From NCBI GenBank assembly GCA_903897785.1, contig CAIUCZ010000060.1, forward strand, positions 1-39,535: DNA of 39,535 nt, given 5' to 3'. This DNA is from Candidatus Falkowiibacteriota bacterium (GTDB lineage Bacteria; Patescibacteriota; Patescibacteriia; Patescibacteriales; Patescibacteriaceae). The notes under the pieces were generated by a model. It had not been told where the DNA came from and made no database searches. It saw only the letters and a list, made by a program, of their open reading frames with translations. Of this stretch, positions 18,194 to 28,107 are shown piece by piece. Both the position numbers and the translations under genes were made by a program. How positions within the stretch are numbered: position 1 is the first letter of the stretch; each line of letters begins with the position of its first letter.

Positions 18194-19441
18194 CTAAAAC
18201 AATTTTCTTTGCCGCGCTTCCCTTTCTTTTTGCGTGAAAATCTTGACCACGCCGTATTGTCCGTCAAATCCGGGCACTACTTCCAGCTCGCCGCGGCGCA
18301 CCCGCGCCACGCCCAAAGCAATTTGTCCGCCGGCCACTCTTTCTATTTCTTTAATGTCAATTTCTAATAAAATTTTCAACTCGCTGCCCAGTTCATTAAT
18401 CAATTTATTATAAAATGCCTGTACCTTAGTTGAGCTGCGCGTTTTGATGTCCAAACTGTCGGCGATAATCTTGTCCAGCTCGACCAGTTTGACATAGTCG
18501 CTCGCACCAACCGGCTTGAAACCAATTTCTCTGTCGGCCAGCTCCTCGACGCGATTTTCCACCCCGATAATCAAGGGCTTGCCGCAGACCGGGCAAATAT
18601 TTTTTAATTTTTTTGACTGCTCGGGCGGGCAAGAAAAATTACAGGCGCGATGGCCGTCCCAATGATACATGCCTTCTTCCGGATAAAATTCAATCGTTTT
18701 GACTAAACTTTTCTGATTATTTTTTAATAAATTATAAAAACGATCGTAAGATAATTCGTCTAAATCTAAAATATTGGCTTCACGCGCCAAGTTATGGCAA
18801 GAATGCGCGTCGGAGTTGGACAGCATTAATAATTTATCCAATTGCGACACGCGCCAGTTCATCGCCGGGTCGCTGGACAAACCGGTTTCAAAGGCATAGA
18901 TATTTTCCGTCTGCTCGTCAAAACACTCTTCCAAAGTATCAAAACCCGACTTGGAACCAAAAACGGAAAACCACGGCGTCCAGATGTGCGCCGGGTAAAT
19001 TAAAAATCTGGGATTAATTGACAGACATAATTTTACCAAATCCGGCGCTTTGATGCCCAAAATCGGCCGACCGTCCGAGCGAATATTATACTTGCCGTCC
19101 AGAAAATCATTCAACTCTTTGACCGCCTGCAAATTTGGCGCGTGCACCACCAAATGAATGCGCCGCGTTTTGCCTTTATCTTTATAAACCAAAGACAGTT
19201 CGGTCGATAATAACCAGCGCACTTTTGTCGGCGCGGCTTTTAAATAATACAAACCGCTGGAGCCATCCTCGGCCAGCTGATTGTGCAGATTGCCAAACCA
19301 AGCCGGATGGGTAAAATCGGCCGAACCGATAATGTCAATCCCCTTTTGCAAACAAGCGGCCTGAATGTTGGGCAACTCCAAGTCACGCGAGCAAGCGCGC
19401 GAATAGCGGGAATGAAGATGAAGATCGGCAACGTATTTCAT
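18194..19441 (-). CDS. Endonuclease Q-like PHP-domain protein
   Basis: Predicted DNA repair nuclease. The N-terminal PHP metal site is clear: DLHLHSRYSRACSRDL (about 6-21), IGSADFTHPAWF, and later SNSDAHSCHNLAREAN. It is followed by a zinc-finger-like segment with ACNFSCPPE and NICPVCGKPLIIGVENRVEEL (paired cysteines), then a helical C-terminus. This order, PHP then Cys4 finger then helical tail, and the 415-residue length match endonuclease Q as I know the family. That family cleaves 5' of deaminated bases (uracil, hypoxanthine) and is best studied in Thermococcales archaea. The activity here is inferred. A terminator hairpin follows its stop. Confidence 0.8.
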   Translation of the reverse strand: MKYVADLHLHSRYSRACSRDLELPNIQAACLQKGIDIIGSADFTHPAWFGNLHNQLAEDGSSGLYYLKAAPTKVRWLLSTELSLVYKDKGKTRRIHLVVHAPNLQAVKELNDFLDGKYNIRSDGRPILGIKAPDLVKLCLSINPRFLIYPAHIWTPWFSVFGSKSGFDTLEECFDEQTENIYAFETGLSSDPAMNWRVSQLDKLLMLSNSDAHSCHNLAREANILDLDELSYDRFYNLLKNNQKSLVKTIEFYPEEGMYHWDGHRACNFSCPPEQSKKLKNICPVCGKPLIIGVENRVEELADREIGFKPVGASDYVKLVELDKIIADSLDIKTRSSTKVQAFYNKLINELGSELKILLEIDIKEIERVAGGQIALGVARVRRGELEVVPGFDGQYGVVKIFTQKEREARQRKLF

Positions 19442-19482
19442 GGGTTTATCTTAGAACTAATTTACCAAAAACAAAAGAGCAG

Positions 19483-19517
19483 AAAAAAAATAAAGCCCTT
19501 GGAAAAAACCAAGAGCT
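19483..19517 (-). terminator. Rho-independent terminator after the gamma carbonic anhydrase gene
   Basis: On the minus strand AGCTCTTGG pairs with CCAAGGGCT (one G-U) around a T6 loop, followed by TTTATTTTTTTT. It lies just after the stop of the gene that ends at 19523 and before the endonuclease Q-like gene. Confidence 0.8.
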
Positions 19518-19522
19518 ATTTT

Positions 19523-20101
19523 TTAAAAATTAAATTTAAATTTTTGACTTTTGTAATGATGGCACAAAAGCTTGTTGTAATCGACTACCTCTTTATTAAA
19601 TTCTTTGATGTTCTCTGGCATCACCGGCAATTTTGCCACGTCCGCTTGCTTGGTTAAAATACAACCGTGCGGCACATAGGTGTTGGCCGGCAAAGTAACC
19701 CCTTCTACGATCGCGCCGTGATGAATCACGCAATTTCTGCCAATCACCGAGTTATGAATCACCGCGCCAAAACCGACAAAAGTCTTTTTGCCGATCTTAG
19801 TCGGACCATGAATCAACGCACCGTGAGCAATTGAACAGTGCGAATCGATATAAACCGAATATTGCTTATCGCCAACTTCGACAAACTTATTCAACAGACC
19901 GTGAATTACCACGCCGTCTTGAATGTTGGTGCCTTTGCATATTTTAAACGGACTGCCTTCGTCGGCGCGAATGGACGCATGAGGCAAAACCACCACGTCA
20001 TTATCGATTTCCACCATGCCAAACACTTCAGCCGCTTCACTGACAAAGCTGTCGGCATGAATCACCGGGCAGCCAAAAACATTACTGTCGCTTTCTTTCA
20101 T
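19523..20101 (-). CDS. Gamma-class carbonic anhydrase-like left-handed beta-helix protein
   Basis: Predicted zinc/iron enzyme for CO2 + H2O to bicarbonate + H+, 192 residues, cytoplasmic (no signal peptide). Hexapeptide repeats run through the centre. All metal ligands of the Cam-type site are present: His67 (GVVIHG), His93 and His98 (IAHGALIHGP). The conserved Arg45 and Glu48 (IRADEG), Gln61 and Asp62 (IQDG) are also kept. The acidic loop that carries the proton-shuttle residue in Methanosarcina Cam is shortened here (LLNKFVEVGDKQYSVYI), as in CamH-type proteins. The ATG at 20101 has a strong SD (AAGGAGGAGG), unlike most genes in this window. A terminator follows. Confidence 0.85.
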   Translation of the reverse strand: MKESDSNVFGCPVIHADSFVSEAAEVFGMVEIDNDVVVLPHASIRADEGSPFKICKGTNIQDGVVIHGLLNKFVEVGDKQYSVYIDSHCSIAHGALIHGPTKIGKKTFVGFGAVIHNSVIGRNCVIHHGAIVEGVTLPANTYVPHGCILTKQADVAKLPVMPENIKEFNKEVVDYNKLLCHHYKSQKFKFNF

Positions 20102-20117
20102 TAAAACCTCCTCCTTA
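20102..20117 (-). promoter_or_regulatory. Strong Shine-Dalgarno of the gamma carbonic anhydrase gene
   Basis: The minus strand reads AAGGAGGAGGTTTTA directly before the ATG at 20101. It is by far the best ribosome-binding site in the window, where most starts have none, and it supports high or independent translation of this gene. Confidence 0.75.
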
Positions 20118-20122
20118 AATTG

Positions 20123-20152
20123 AAAAAGAACTAATTTTATTCAGTTCTTTTT
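20123..20152 (-). terminator. Terminator-like hairpin after the beta carbonic anhydrase-like gene
   Basis: AAAAAGAACT (20123-20132) and AGTTCTTTTT (20143-20152) form a perfect 10-bp stem whose A/T ends act as the U-tract in either direction. It lies just after the last gene coupled to the ATP synthase operon, so it may end that transcript or attenuate read-through into the gamma carbonic anhydrase gene. Confidence 0.6.
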
Positions 20153-20161
20153 AACGCTTTT

Positions 20162-20602
20162 TTATTCAATTGTCAAGATGTCTATTTGCCGGCCGTTATC
20201 AATCAGCTCGGCAAACAACAAAATCACTTCCGCATCCGGATGCTTGGCCAAAATCTTCGCCTTGGCCTTGAGCAACTCTTGTTTATGAAATTCGACTTCG
20301 GCATCCAGCGATTCATGTTTGTCGGCGCCGCCATAAGCGCCGCAATCGGCATGATTAACTATGATAATTTTTTTGGCCTCATGCAATTGCAACGGAATCG
20401 TCACACAACTCATGGCCAAACCGTCCGGCTCGCCGTCGTTAATCGCCTTGGCCGAGCCGGGCACAGACGGGAAATCAAAGTCAGCGATGCCCAGTTCATT
20501 GTGAACATACTCGACAATCGTTTGCCAAAAACGAAAATCAATGCAAGACAAAACCGCGGCCGGGCAATGATGTTTGCCCTGATAATTAAATTGATAAGAC
20601 AT
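20162..20602 (-). CDS. Beta-class carbonic anhydrase-like protein, short form
   Basis: A 146-residue protein that keeps the zinc site of beta carbonic anhydrases: Cys20-x-Asp22-x-Arg24 in LSCIDFRFW, and His84-x2-Cys87 in VNHADCGAYGG. The usual family length is about 190-220, so the N-terminal arm and part of the C-terminus are missing. I choose ATG 20602 over an in-frame TTG at 20620 because the latter overlaps atpC. ATG 20602 lies one base after the atpC stop, so the gene is probably translated by coupling with atpC. Enzymatic activity is likely but not certain; it could be a binding protein of the same fold. Confidence 0.8.
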   Translation of the reverse strand: MSYQFNYQGKHHCPAAVLSCIDFRFWQTIVEYVHNELGIADFDFPSVPGSAKAINDGEPDGLAMSCVTIPLQLHEAKKIIIVNHADCGAYGGADKHESLDAEVEFHKQELLKAKAKILAKHPDAEVILLFAELIDNGRQIDILTIE

Positions 20603-20603
20603 A

Positions 20604-21044
20604 TTAGTTGATTGATTCAATGTTTTTTATTTTTTTCCACCGTCTGACGGCATGATGACGCGCCATTTCTTTGTCTAACAGCGCAGTCGCCTGAGCAAAG
20701 GCTTTGACGTCGCCCACTTTTTCCTGCTTTAAAATTTCGGCCTTCGCCCGCGCTTCCATAATTCGCGTTTCGTCGAGTTCGGCGGCGGTTTCGGCCGTGT
20801 CGGCCAGGATGACAATTTTATCGGTCAGCACTTCCAGTAAACCGCCGGACACGGCCATCACTTCCGCTTGGCCGTCGGCTTTTTTCAATTCCAAAACCCC
20901 GGCTTTAACAATCGAAATCAATGGTAAGTGGCCGGGCAGAATGGTAATTTCGCCGGTGGTCGTGGGGATGCTGGCCTGCAGAACACTCTCTTTCAAGACT
21001 ATCCGTTCGGGTGTCACAATCTCAAATTTAATTAATTTATCCAT
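20604..21044 (-). CDS. atpC: ATP synthase F1 epsilon subunit
   Basis: Central-stalk subunit, 146 residues. MDKLIKFEIVTPERIVLKE, the beta-sandwich core TTTGEITILPGHLPLIS and VMAVSGGLLEVLTDKIVILADTAE are characteristic. The C-terminal helical part is present. I use the ATG at 21044; an in-frame ATG at 21074 would add ten residues that are only translation of the 21048-21218 inverted repeat. It is followed after one base by the beta carbonic anhydrase-like gene. Confidence 0.95.
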   Translation of the reverse strand: MDKLIKFEIVTPERIVLKESVLQASIPTTTGEITILPGHLPLISIVKAGVLELKKADGQAEVMAVSGGLLEVLTDKIVILADTAETAAELDETRIMEARAKAEILKQEKVGDVKAFAQATALLDKEMARHHAVRRWKKIKNIESIN

Positions 21045-21047
21045 ATA

Positions 21048-21218
21048 ATTAATGCGAAAAATGCGAATTTGCATGCGAATACCGCAAATGACATAGCGAA
21101 AAATGCGAATAAAATCCCAAAGCTTAAGATTTAGACTAACATTATTAAAAACGAATTCGCATTTTTTGCGGTTTTAATTCGTGGTATTCGCATGCAAATT
21201 CGCATTTTTCGCATTAAT
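21048..21218. repeat. Largest inverted repeat, between atpD and atpC
   Basis: The outermost 36 nt are a perfect inverted repeat (21048-21083 against 21183-21218; begins ATTAATGCGAAAAATGCG). Imperfect pairing then continues through about 21115 and 21149, giving arms of about 68 nt of GCGAAAAATGCGAAT words. The loop is about 33 nt. It starts 4 bases upstream of the atpC ATG and ends 8 bases before the end of the atpD stop codon region. Confidence 0.9.
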
Positions 21219-21225
21219 GATCAAC

Positions 21226-22617
<1,392 letters not shown>

Positions 22618-22634
22618 TTATGAATCTATATTTT

Positions 22635-22715
22635 AAGTTCATAAAGTTCGTAAAGTTATAAAGTTTATAAAGTAAATGCTCCCACTTTATGGACTTTATA
22701 ACTTTATGAACTTTC
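22635..22715. repeat. Inverted repeat between atpG and atpD, TATAAAGTTC class
   Basis: The left arm is about 22635-22673 (AAGTTCATAAAGTTCG, GTTATAAAG) and the right arm about 22683-22713 (ACTTTATGGACTTTATAAC, TTTATGAACTTT). They are close reverse complements with a loop of about 10 nt. Confidence 0.8.
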
Positions 22716-22717
22716 AA

Positions 22718-23680
22718 CTAGCTTAGCGCATTTGCCCCCGCGCTAATCTCGGCAATCTCCGCCGTGATGCTCGCCTGCCGCGCCTTGTTGAAGAACATCG
22801 TCAGCTCGCCGGCCATATCGCTGGCCGCTTGGCTGGCTTGATGCATCGCCGCCATGCGCGCGCTGTGTTCGGAAGCGTTGGCTTCCAGCATCGCCTGGTA
22901 TAGCTGCACTTGAATTAACTTGGGAATGGAATTATCCAAAACGGTTGTCGCGTCCGGTTCAAACAAATATTCACGGGCAAACTGCCCGACATTGACATGC
23001 TCGCGATGCTTGGCTTCGATCATTTCCGCCGACACCACGGCCGCCGACTCTCGACCCATCACACCCAAAGTCCGTTCAGCCAAATTTATCGGCAACAATT
23101 GTTTGACTTGCGGCCGCTGTTTGACGGCGTTGATAAAATCGGTGTAGGCCAAAAGCACTTTGTCATATTTGCCGCTCAAAAATTCATCGATCAATAATTT
23201 AAACACCGGATGGGCATCAGTCGAATCGGTCACCAAATCGGCTTTGGCAAAATCCGCCGCCACTTCATAGCCATAGCGCCGCACAATCTCACCTTTGCGG
23301 CCGAGCAAGATAAATTCTGTGGCAATCTTTTCACCCAGCTCGTTTTGTAAATGTTTATCGATCGAATAACGCACTTTGGCCAACAAGGCCGAAGCCAATG
23401 AGCCGCACAAACCGCGATTCGGCATCACCAAAACGATGGCCACTTTTTTAATGCCGCTGCGCGGGGCTAAAAGCGGATGCAACGGTTCATGGCGCGCCGA
23501 AGACATGGCGGCCAAGTTTAACACCGTCTCCCAACTCAAATTGGCATACGTTCTGGTTTTCAACACCGCCTCAATCGCTCGGCGCATTTTGGCCGCCGCC
23601 ACCATTTCCATGGCTTTGGTGATTTTGTTGATGCTGTTAACCGATTTAATTCGGCGTTTAATGTCTCCGGTTTGAGGCAT
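22718..23680 (-). CDS. atpG: ATP synthase F1 gamma subunit
   Basis: Rotor shaft subunit, 320 residues. The N-terminal helix IKRRIKSVNSINKITKAMEMVAAAKMRRA and the C-terminal YQAMLEANASEHSARMAAMHQASQAASDM are diagnostic, and VMPNRGLCGSLAS is the central conserved segment. It is slightly longer than the E. coli protein (about 287), with the extra length in the middle domain. It is separated from atpA and atpD by inverted repeats. Confidence 0.96.
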   Translation of the reverse strand: MPQTGDIKRRIKSVNSINKITKAMEMVAAAKMRRAIEAVLKTRTYANLSWETVLNLAAMSSARHEPLHPLLAPRSGIKKVAIVLVMPNRGLCGSLASALLAKVRYSIDKHLQNELGEKIATEFILLGRKGEIVRRYGYEVAADFAKADLVTDSTDAHPVFKLLIDEFLSGKYDKVLLAYTDFINAVKQRPQVKQLLPINLAERTLGVMGRESAAVVSAEMIEAKHREHVNVGQFAREYLFEPDATTVLDNSIPKLIQVQLYQAMLEANASEHSARMAAMHQASQAASDMAGELTMFFNKARQASITAEIAEISAGANALS

Positions 23681-23688
23681 ACTCTTGA

Positions 23689-23757
23689 GTTGAAAGTTAT
23701 AAAGTTCATAAAGTTATAAAGCATTTTACTTTCAACTTTATGAACTTTATGAACTAA
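23689..23757. repeat. Inverted repeat between atpA and atpG, TATAAAGTTC class
   Basis: GTTATAAAGTTCATAAAG words (23689-23721) face CTTTATGAACTTTATG words (23729-23757), with a 7-nt loop. Same class as 7761-7824, 22635-22715 and 30978-31132. Confidence 0.8.
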
Positions 23758-23772
23758 TTAACACTTTAATCT

Positions 23773-25299
23773 TTACTTTATCAAATAATCTACCGTCTCC
23801 TTGTATTCATTAATCAACTTCTTTAAACTTTCTGTTGTTTCTTCTGCCAATTCACCTGTTTTTGCAATCGCCTCTAAAACTTCTGTCCCTTGGGCGCGCA
23901 CATAAACCAATAAACCAGCTTCGAACTCGGTAATTTTTTCCACCGGCACATCGTCCATCAGATTATTAATCAAGGCAAAAAAGACCGCCACTTGTTCAGC
24001 CGCAGAGAGCGGCTGGTATTGGCCCTGCTTGAAGACTTCGGTCAAACGCTGGCCGCGCGCCAATTTTCGCTTGGTGTCTTCATCCAAATCAGAACCGAAC
24101 TGAGCAAACGAAGCCAGTTCGCGAAACTGCGCCGCTTCCAAACGCAATTTGCCGGCCACTTTTTTCATGGCTTTAATCTGCGCGGCCGAACCGACGCGCG
24201 AGACGGACAAACCGGCGTTGACCGCCGGACGATTGCCTTGATAAAACAAATCCGCTTCCAAGTAAATCTGGCCGTCGGTAATGGAAATGACATTGGTCGG
24301 AATGTAAGCCGAGACGTCGCCGTTTTGTGTTTCAATAATCGGCAAAGCGGTAATCGAACCGCCGCCGCAATCTTTATTCAGTTTGCAAGCACGCTCAAGC
24401 AAACGAGAGTGTAAATAAAAAACATCGCCCGGATAAGCTTCACGGCCCGGCGGACGGCGCAAAAGCAAAGACACTTCGCGATAAGCCACGGCGTGTTTTG
24501 ATAGATCGTCATAAACAATTAAAACATCCTCGCCTTTGTCCAAGAAATATTCGGCCATGGCACAGCCGGCATAGGGCGCGATAAAGGATAGCGATGCCGG
24601 ATGACTGGCACCCGCCAAGACGATGGTCGTATATTCCATGGCGCCCGCCTCTTCTAACTTGGCGACAATGCCGGCCACTTTTGATTCTTTCTGGCCGATA
24701 CCGACATAAATACATTTCATGTTCTGGCCTTTTTGATTGATAATCGTATCAATGGCAATGGCGGTTTTGCCGATTTGGCGGTCGCCGATAATCAGCTCGC
24801 GCTGACCGCGGCCGATCGGCACCATGGCGTCAATCGCTTTGATGCCGGTCTGCACCGGCTGGGTGACTGATTGGCGCGCCATGACGCCTGGGGCAATTTT
24901 TTCAATCGGATAAAAATCTTTGGTCGAAATGGTACCTTTGCCGTCAATCGGCTTGCCCAACGAATCAACCACGCGGCCGATCAAGTTGTTGCCCACCGGC
25001 ACGGATAAAATCTTGCCGGTCAAACGCACCTCATCGCCTTCTTTGATGTCGATATATTCGCCCAAAATAATGGCGCCGACAACGTCTTCTTCCAAGTTCA
25101 AGGCTACGCCGTCGATAATCTTATCGCCGCTGACAAATTGTAAAATCTCACTCATCATCGCGCCCGACAAACCGGACACCAAGGCGATGCCGTCAAATAA
25201 TTTTTCCACCCGGCCGACCGTCATCTCTCGCGCCACGGGTTTAAAGCCGGCGATCTGTTCTTTTAATTGCTCAATGATAAAATCTTTAGTCTTTGACAT
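23773..25299 (-). CDS. atpA: ATP synthase F1 alpha subunit
   Basis: Regulatory nucleotide-binding subunit, 508 residues. The P-loop GDRQIGKT is at 172-179 (most alphas have GDRQTGKT). [15 protein letters not shown] and the C-terminal [21 protein letters not shown] are standard, and [30 protein letters not shown] is the typical alpha block. It starts 5 bases after the atpH stop, tightly coupled in the operon. Confidence 0.98.
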   Translation of the reverse strand: MSKTKDFIIEQLKEQIAGFKPVAREMTVGRVEKLFDGIALVSGLSGAMMSEILQFVSGDKIIDGVALNLEEDVVGAIILGEYIDIKEGDEVRLTGKILSVPVGNNLIGRVVDSLGKPIDGKGTISTKDFYPIEKIAPGVMARQSVTQPVQTGIKAIDAMVPIGRGQRELIIGDRQIGKTAIAIDTIINQKGQNMKCIYVGIGQKESKVAGIVAKLEEAGAMEYTTIVLAGASHPASLSFIAPYAGCAMAEYFLDKGEDVLIVYDDLSKHAVAYREVSLLLRRPPGREAYPGDVFYLHSRLLERACKLNKDCGGGSITALPIIETQNGDVSAYIPTNVISITDGQIYLEADLFYQGNRPAVNAGLSVSRVGSAAQIKAMKKVAGKLRLEAAQFRELASFAQFGSDLDEDTKRKLARGQRLTEVFKQGQYQPLSAAEQVAVFFALINNLMDDVPVEKITEFEAGLLVYVRAQGTEVLEAIAKTGELAEETTESLKKLINEYKETVDYLIK

Positions 25300-25303
25300 A
25301 CTT

Positions 25304-25711
25304 TTATAAAGTTACTAATTGCTGTTTTAATTGTTGCAAATGATAAGCCAAACTGCCGTCCAATACTTTGTCCTGATAACTGATGACTACCCCGCCCAAT
25401 AATTCCGGCTCGACAACTTTCTCGATGACAAAAGTTTTAGCTTTTGTTTGATGCTGTAATTTAGTCGTCAACCAAGTTTGTGCTTCGTCAGACAACGGCG
25501 CGGCACTGGCAATCTTGACCGGTAAAATTCCCTGTTCTTGATTTTGTAAAAGCTGCAATCGTTGCAAGATCGCCGGCAATTTGGCGCTGTCATTATTTTT
25601 TTTGAGCAGTTGCCAAAAATTAGCGGCCACGATTTTAATCTCCGGCGACTGATCATCGTCGAACACCGCCATCATGGCCTGCGCGTATTGTTTGGCAGAA
25701 AATCGAGCCAT
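25304..25711 (-). CDS. atpH: ATP synthase F1 delta subunit
   Basis: Peripheral-stalk connector between b and alpha, 135 residues, shorter than the usual 175-180. The N-terminal [19 protein letters not shown] helix and the C-terminal [33 protein letters not shown] are the OSCP/delta signature. The ATG follows the atpF stop by one base, with a GAGG SD inside the atpF 3' end. Confidence 0.9.
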   Translation of the reverse strand: MARFSAKQYAQAMMAVFDDDQSPEIKIVAANFWQLLKKNNDSAKLPAILQRLQLLQNQEQGILPVKIASAAPLSDEAQTWLTTKLQHQTKAKTFVIEKVVEPELLGGVVISYQDKVLDGSLAYHLQQLKQQLVTL

Positions 25712-25712
25712 A

Positions 25713-26207
25713 CTATTCCTCTTTCAACAATTTTTTAATTAAATCTTTATCTCCGGCTAATGTCTCTTTTTTGCCTAAAACCTTTTCGACAGTGGCAATC
25801 ACCAGCTCGGCTGTCTCGGCTTTAATTTCGCGCAACGTCGCCACTTTTTCTTGCTGCATTTTTTCTCGTTCGGCGCTAATGATTTGGCCGATGTCCTCTT
25901 TGGCTTTCATAATCGCTTCATTGCGTTTGATCTCCGCCGCCTTTTGCGCCTCGGCGATTAATTCGGCGGCTTCGTGCCGGGCTTGCTTCAAAACTTCGGC
26001 TTTGGCGATTTCCGTATCGGCCAGCAAAGTTTCATTCTTCTTGGCATCGGCCAAACTTTTGGCGATTGTTTCACTGCGCGTGCCCATGACGCTAAAAATC
26101 TTTTTGAAGACAAAAAAATACAGCACGCCAAAGACAATGGCAAAGTTTACCAGCTGCGCCAAGAACAACTTCCAGTCAAGATGAAAAATTTCGATTAGGG
26201 AATTCAT
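25713..26207 (-). CDS. atpF: ATP synthase F0 b subunit
   Basis: Peripheral stalk subunit, 164 residues. A single N-terminal membrane span (FLAQLVNFAIVFGVLYFFVF) is followed by a long charged coiled coil with AKKNETLLADTEIAKAEVLK and AQKAAEIKRNEAIMKAKEDI. This layout defines AtpF. It is tightly coupled to atpH. Confidence 0.93.
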   Translation of the reverse strand: MNSLIEIFHLDWKLFLAQLVNFAIVFGVLYFFVFKKIFSVMGTRSETIAKSLADAKKNETLLADTEIAKAEVLKQARHEAAELIAEAQKAAEIKRNEAIMKAKEDIGQIISAEREKMQQEKVATLREIKAETAELVIATVEKVLGKKETLAGDKDLIKKLLKEE

Positions 26208-26232
26208 AATTTTAATTTAAAATATTCTACTT

Positions 26233-26305
26233 GGTCACCCCGGCGCATGCCGGGGTCCAGTTTAATGGCACAAACATCTGGATACCGGCATGCGCCGGTA
26301 TGACC
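26233..26305. repeat. Pair of facing REP-like units between atpE and atpF
   Basis: GGTCACCCCGGCGCATGCCG...CCAG (26233-26260) and the reverse-oriented CTGGATACCGGCATGCGCCG...GACC (26278-26305) are two copies of the GTCATxCCGGCGCATGCCGGxATCCAG type. Each is itself palindromic. This sequence type is widespread as a dispersed bacterial repeat. Confidence 0.85.
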
Positions 26306-26366
26306 ACTAAAACTTTTCTACTAAACCCAAACCTGTCTTCAAAAACTTGAAGACAGAAAAGATTTA

Positions 26367-26597
<231 letters not shown>

Positions 26598-26613
26598 TTA
26601 TATTTTTATTTTA

Positions 26614-26718
26614 ATACTAATACTACGAACATTATGCAAATACTACGAACGCTACAAACTTTAATTCGTTGTTTCGTAGCGTTCGTAGTATTCGCATTCT
26701 AATTCGTAGTATTCGTAT
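26614..26718. repeat. Inverted repeat between atpB and atpE (ATTCGTAG class)
   Basis: Arms of about 45-48 nt (26614-26658 and 26671-26718). The shared blocks ATACTACGAAC and CTACGAA repeat within each arm, and the loop is 12 nt. Confidence 0.85.
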
Positions 26719-26725
26719 AAAAATA

Positions 26726-27607
26726 TTAATGTTCTTCAGCTGTGGTACTAATCGACAGATAAATCAAAACCAAAATCGCAAAGATCAATGCCTGAATCAA
26801 CCCGACCACGATTTCCAAAAACATAAACGGCACGGGCAAGGCAAAGGCTAAAATGGCTGACATCGCCGCCAACAGCACTTCGCCGGCAAACACATTGCCG
26901 AATAACCGGAAAGACAAACTGGCAATCTTGGCCAACTCGCCGACGATTTCGATAATGCCGACAAAGGCGTGAATCGGATTAACCAAAACGACCGTCGGGT
27001 CTTTGACAATTTTCTTGGGAATATCCAGGAACGCTTTGATGTTAACAAACTTATTCAAATATTTCCACCAGCCCACGGCCACGACGCCGCAAATGTGACT
27101 GACCACCACAGCCATCGTCGCCAAGGCCAATGTCGTATTCAAATCAGCCGTCCCGCCGCGTAAATATGGCACAAACACTTTTTGCCCGTTTTGTAAAATG
27201 ACTTGGCCGATGGAGTTGACGCCCGGCAGCATGCCCAGCCAATTGTTAATCAAAATAAAGAAAAACAGGCTCAAAATCAAGGGCGCGAACTGTAAAGACT
27301 TACTGCGCGAGTTGGTAATGCCGTCGGCGATGTTTAAAAACTGCTCAATCACAATTTCAAACATGGTCTGCAATTTCTTTGGCACTAGCGTTACTTTTTT
27401 GCGAATCGCCAAGGCGATGACGCACACAATCAGCACCGCCAAACCGGAACTCAACCACGCGTTGGTCACGGGAAAACCACCAACATGGCCGACCGTTTCG
27501 GCGTATAAAGTTGGCTTATCCACCGGCTCGGCGCTTTGCGCGCTTTGGTCCAAAGCCGAATGTAATGGGCCGCCGGTGGCTAAATTATTGGTTGAAACTT
27601 GACTCAT
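26726..27607 (-). CDS. atpB: ATP synthase F0 a subunit
   Basis: Stator channel subunit, 293 residues with about six membrane spans. The essential arginine is in SLSFRLFGNVFAGEVLLAAM. The preceding NPIHAFVGIIEIVGELAKIA and FILINNWLGMLPG match the family. The N-terminus is longer than average, with an Asn/Gln/Ser-rich lead. It begins 3 bases after the atpZ stop. Confidence 0.96.
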   Translation of the reverse strand: MSQVSTNNLATGGPLHSALDQSAQSAEPVDKPTLYAETVGHVGGFPVTNAWLSSGLAVLIVCVIALAIRKKVTLVPKKLQTMFEIVIEQFLNIADGITNSRSKSLQFAPLILSLFFFILINNWLGMLPGVNSIGQVILQNGQKVFVPYLRGGTADLNTTLALATMAVVVSHICGVVAVGWWKYLNKFVNIKAFLDIPKKIVKDPTVVLVNPIHAFVGIIEIVGELAKIASLSFRLFGNVFAGEVLLAAMSAILAFALPVPFMFLEIVVGLIQALIFAILVLIYLSISTTAEEH

Positions 27608-27610
27608 AAT

Positions 27611-27868
27611 CTATAAATCAGTCTTATCTATTTTCTTTTCTGACTTCTTTAATTTCTTGCGGTAGGCCATAGTTTTGCTAATTAGTCCAGTCATTGAGAC
27701 AACAAAGGCGCAACCGACCAAAACTAATAGCCAAAAAGGCGAACTGGCGTATTTCTGGTCCAGCCATTTGCCAATAAACAAGGCAAAAATCACCGGAACG
27801 GTTATCAAGCAGGATAGCTCGGCAAACAGCGTGACGCTTTCTTGCCACCAGGGCTCATTCTTATGCAT
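27611..27868 (-). CDS. AtpZ/AtpI-family small membrane protein
   Basis: An 85-residue protein with two membrane helices (CLITVPVIFALFIGKWLDQK and PFWLLVLVGCAFVVSMTGLI) and a basic C-terminus. The GKWLDQKY...SPFWLL pattern is that of AtpZ (a relative of AtpI), which is usually first in atp operons and is linked to Mg2+/Ca2+ or ring assembly. It is the first gene of the operon here. Confidence 0.8.
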   Translation of the reverse strand: MHKNEPWWQESVTLFAELSCLITVPVIFALFIGKWLDQKYASSPFWLLVLVGCAFVVSMTGLISKTMAYRKKLKKSEKKIDKTDL

Positions 27869-27880
27869 AAAAAAGCAAAA

Positions 27881-28060
27881 TAAGATGGCTATAAATCTGT
27901 TTTTTTTTAACGAAATTTAGATATTTTTTGTCTAGATTAGGAAGGCCAGCAAAATAATTGAGCCGTAGTTAATCTACGGTGAAATTATTTTGCGCCAGCC
28001 TGACGACATCTAGGCGAAAAATAGCAAATTGCAGTAAAAAATAGATTTATAGCCATCTTA
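27881..28060 (-). promoter_or_regulatory. Structured leader or MITE-like element before the atp operon
   Basis: Bases 27881-27898 and 28043-28060 form an 18-bp perfect inverted repeat (TAAGATGGCTATAAATCT). Nested inside are CTAGAT/ATCTAG pairing, an 11-bp stem GCAAAATAATT/AATTATTTTGC (27949-27959 and 27983-27993) and an apical stem CCGTAG/CTACGG (27963-27968 and 27974-27979). The outer stem ends 12 bases before the atpZ ATG, which has no SD. It lies downstream of the 28108-28136 promoter, so it should be transcribed. The ends TA...TA would also fit a TA-flanked miniature transposon. Confidence 0.65.
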
Positions 28061-28065
28061 CATAT

Positions 28066-28080
28066 AAGGAACCGGTCCTT
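28066..28080. promoter_or_regulatory. Near-palindrome downstream of the atp promoter
   Basis: AAGGAACCGGTCCTT is a near-perfect palindrome (one unpaired base) about 20-35 bases downstream of the predicted start of transcription. It could be an operator site; no regulator is identified. Confidence 0.3.
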
Positions 28081-28107
28081 ACATTTCACAAATAAGCTAC
28101 CACTTAA

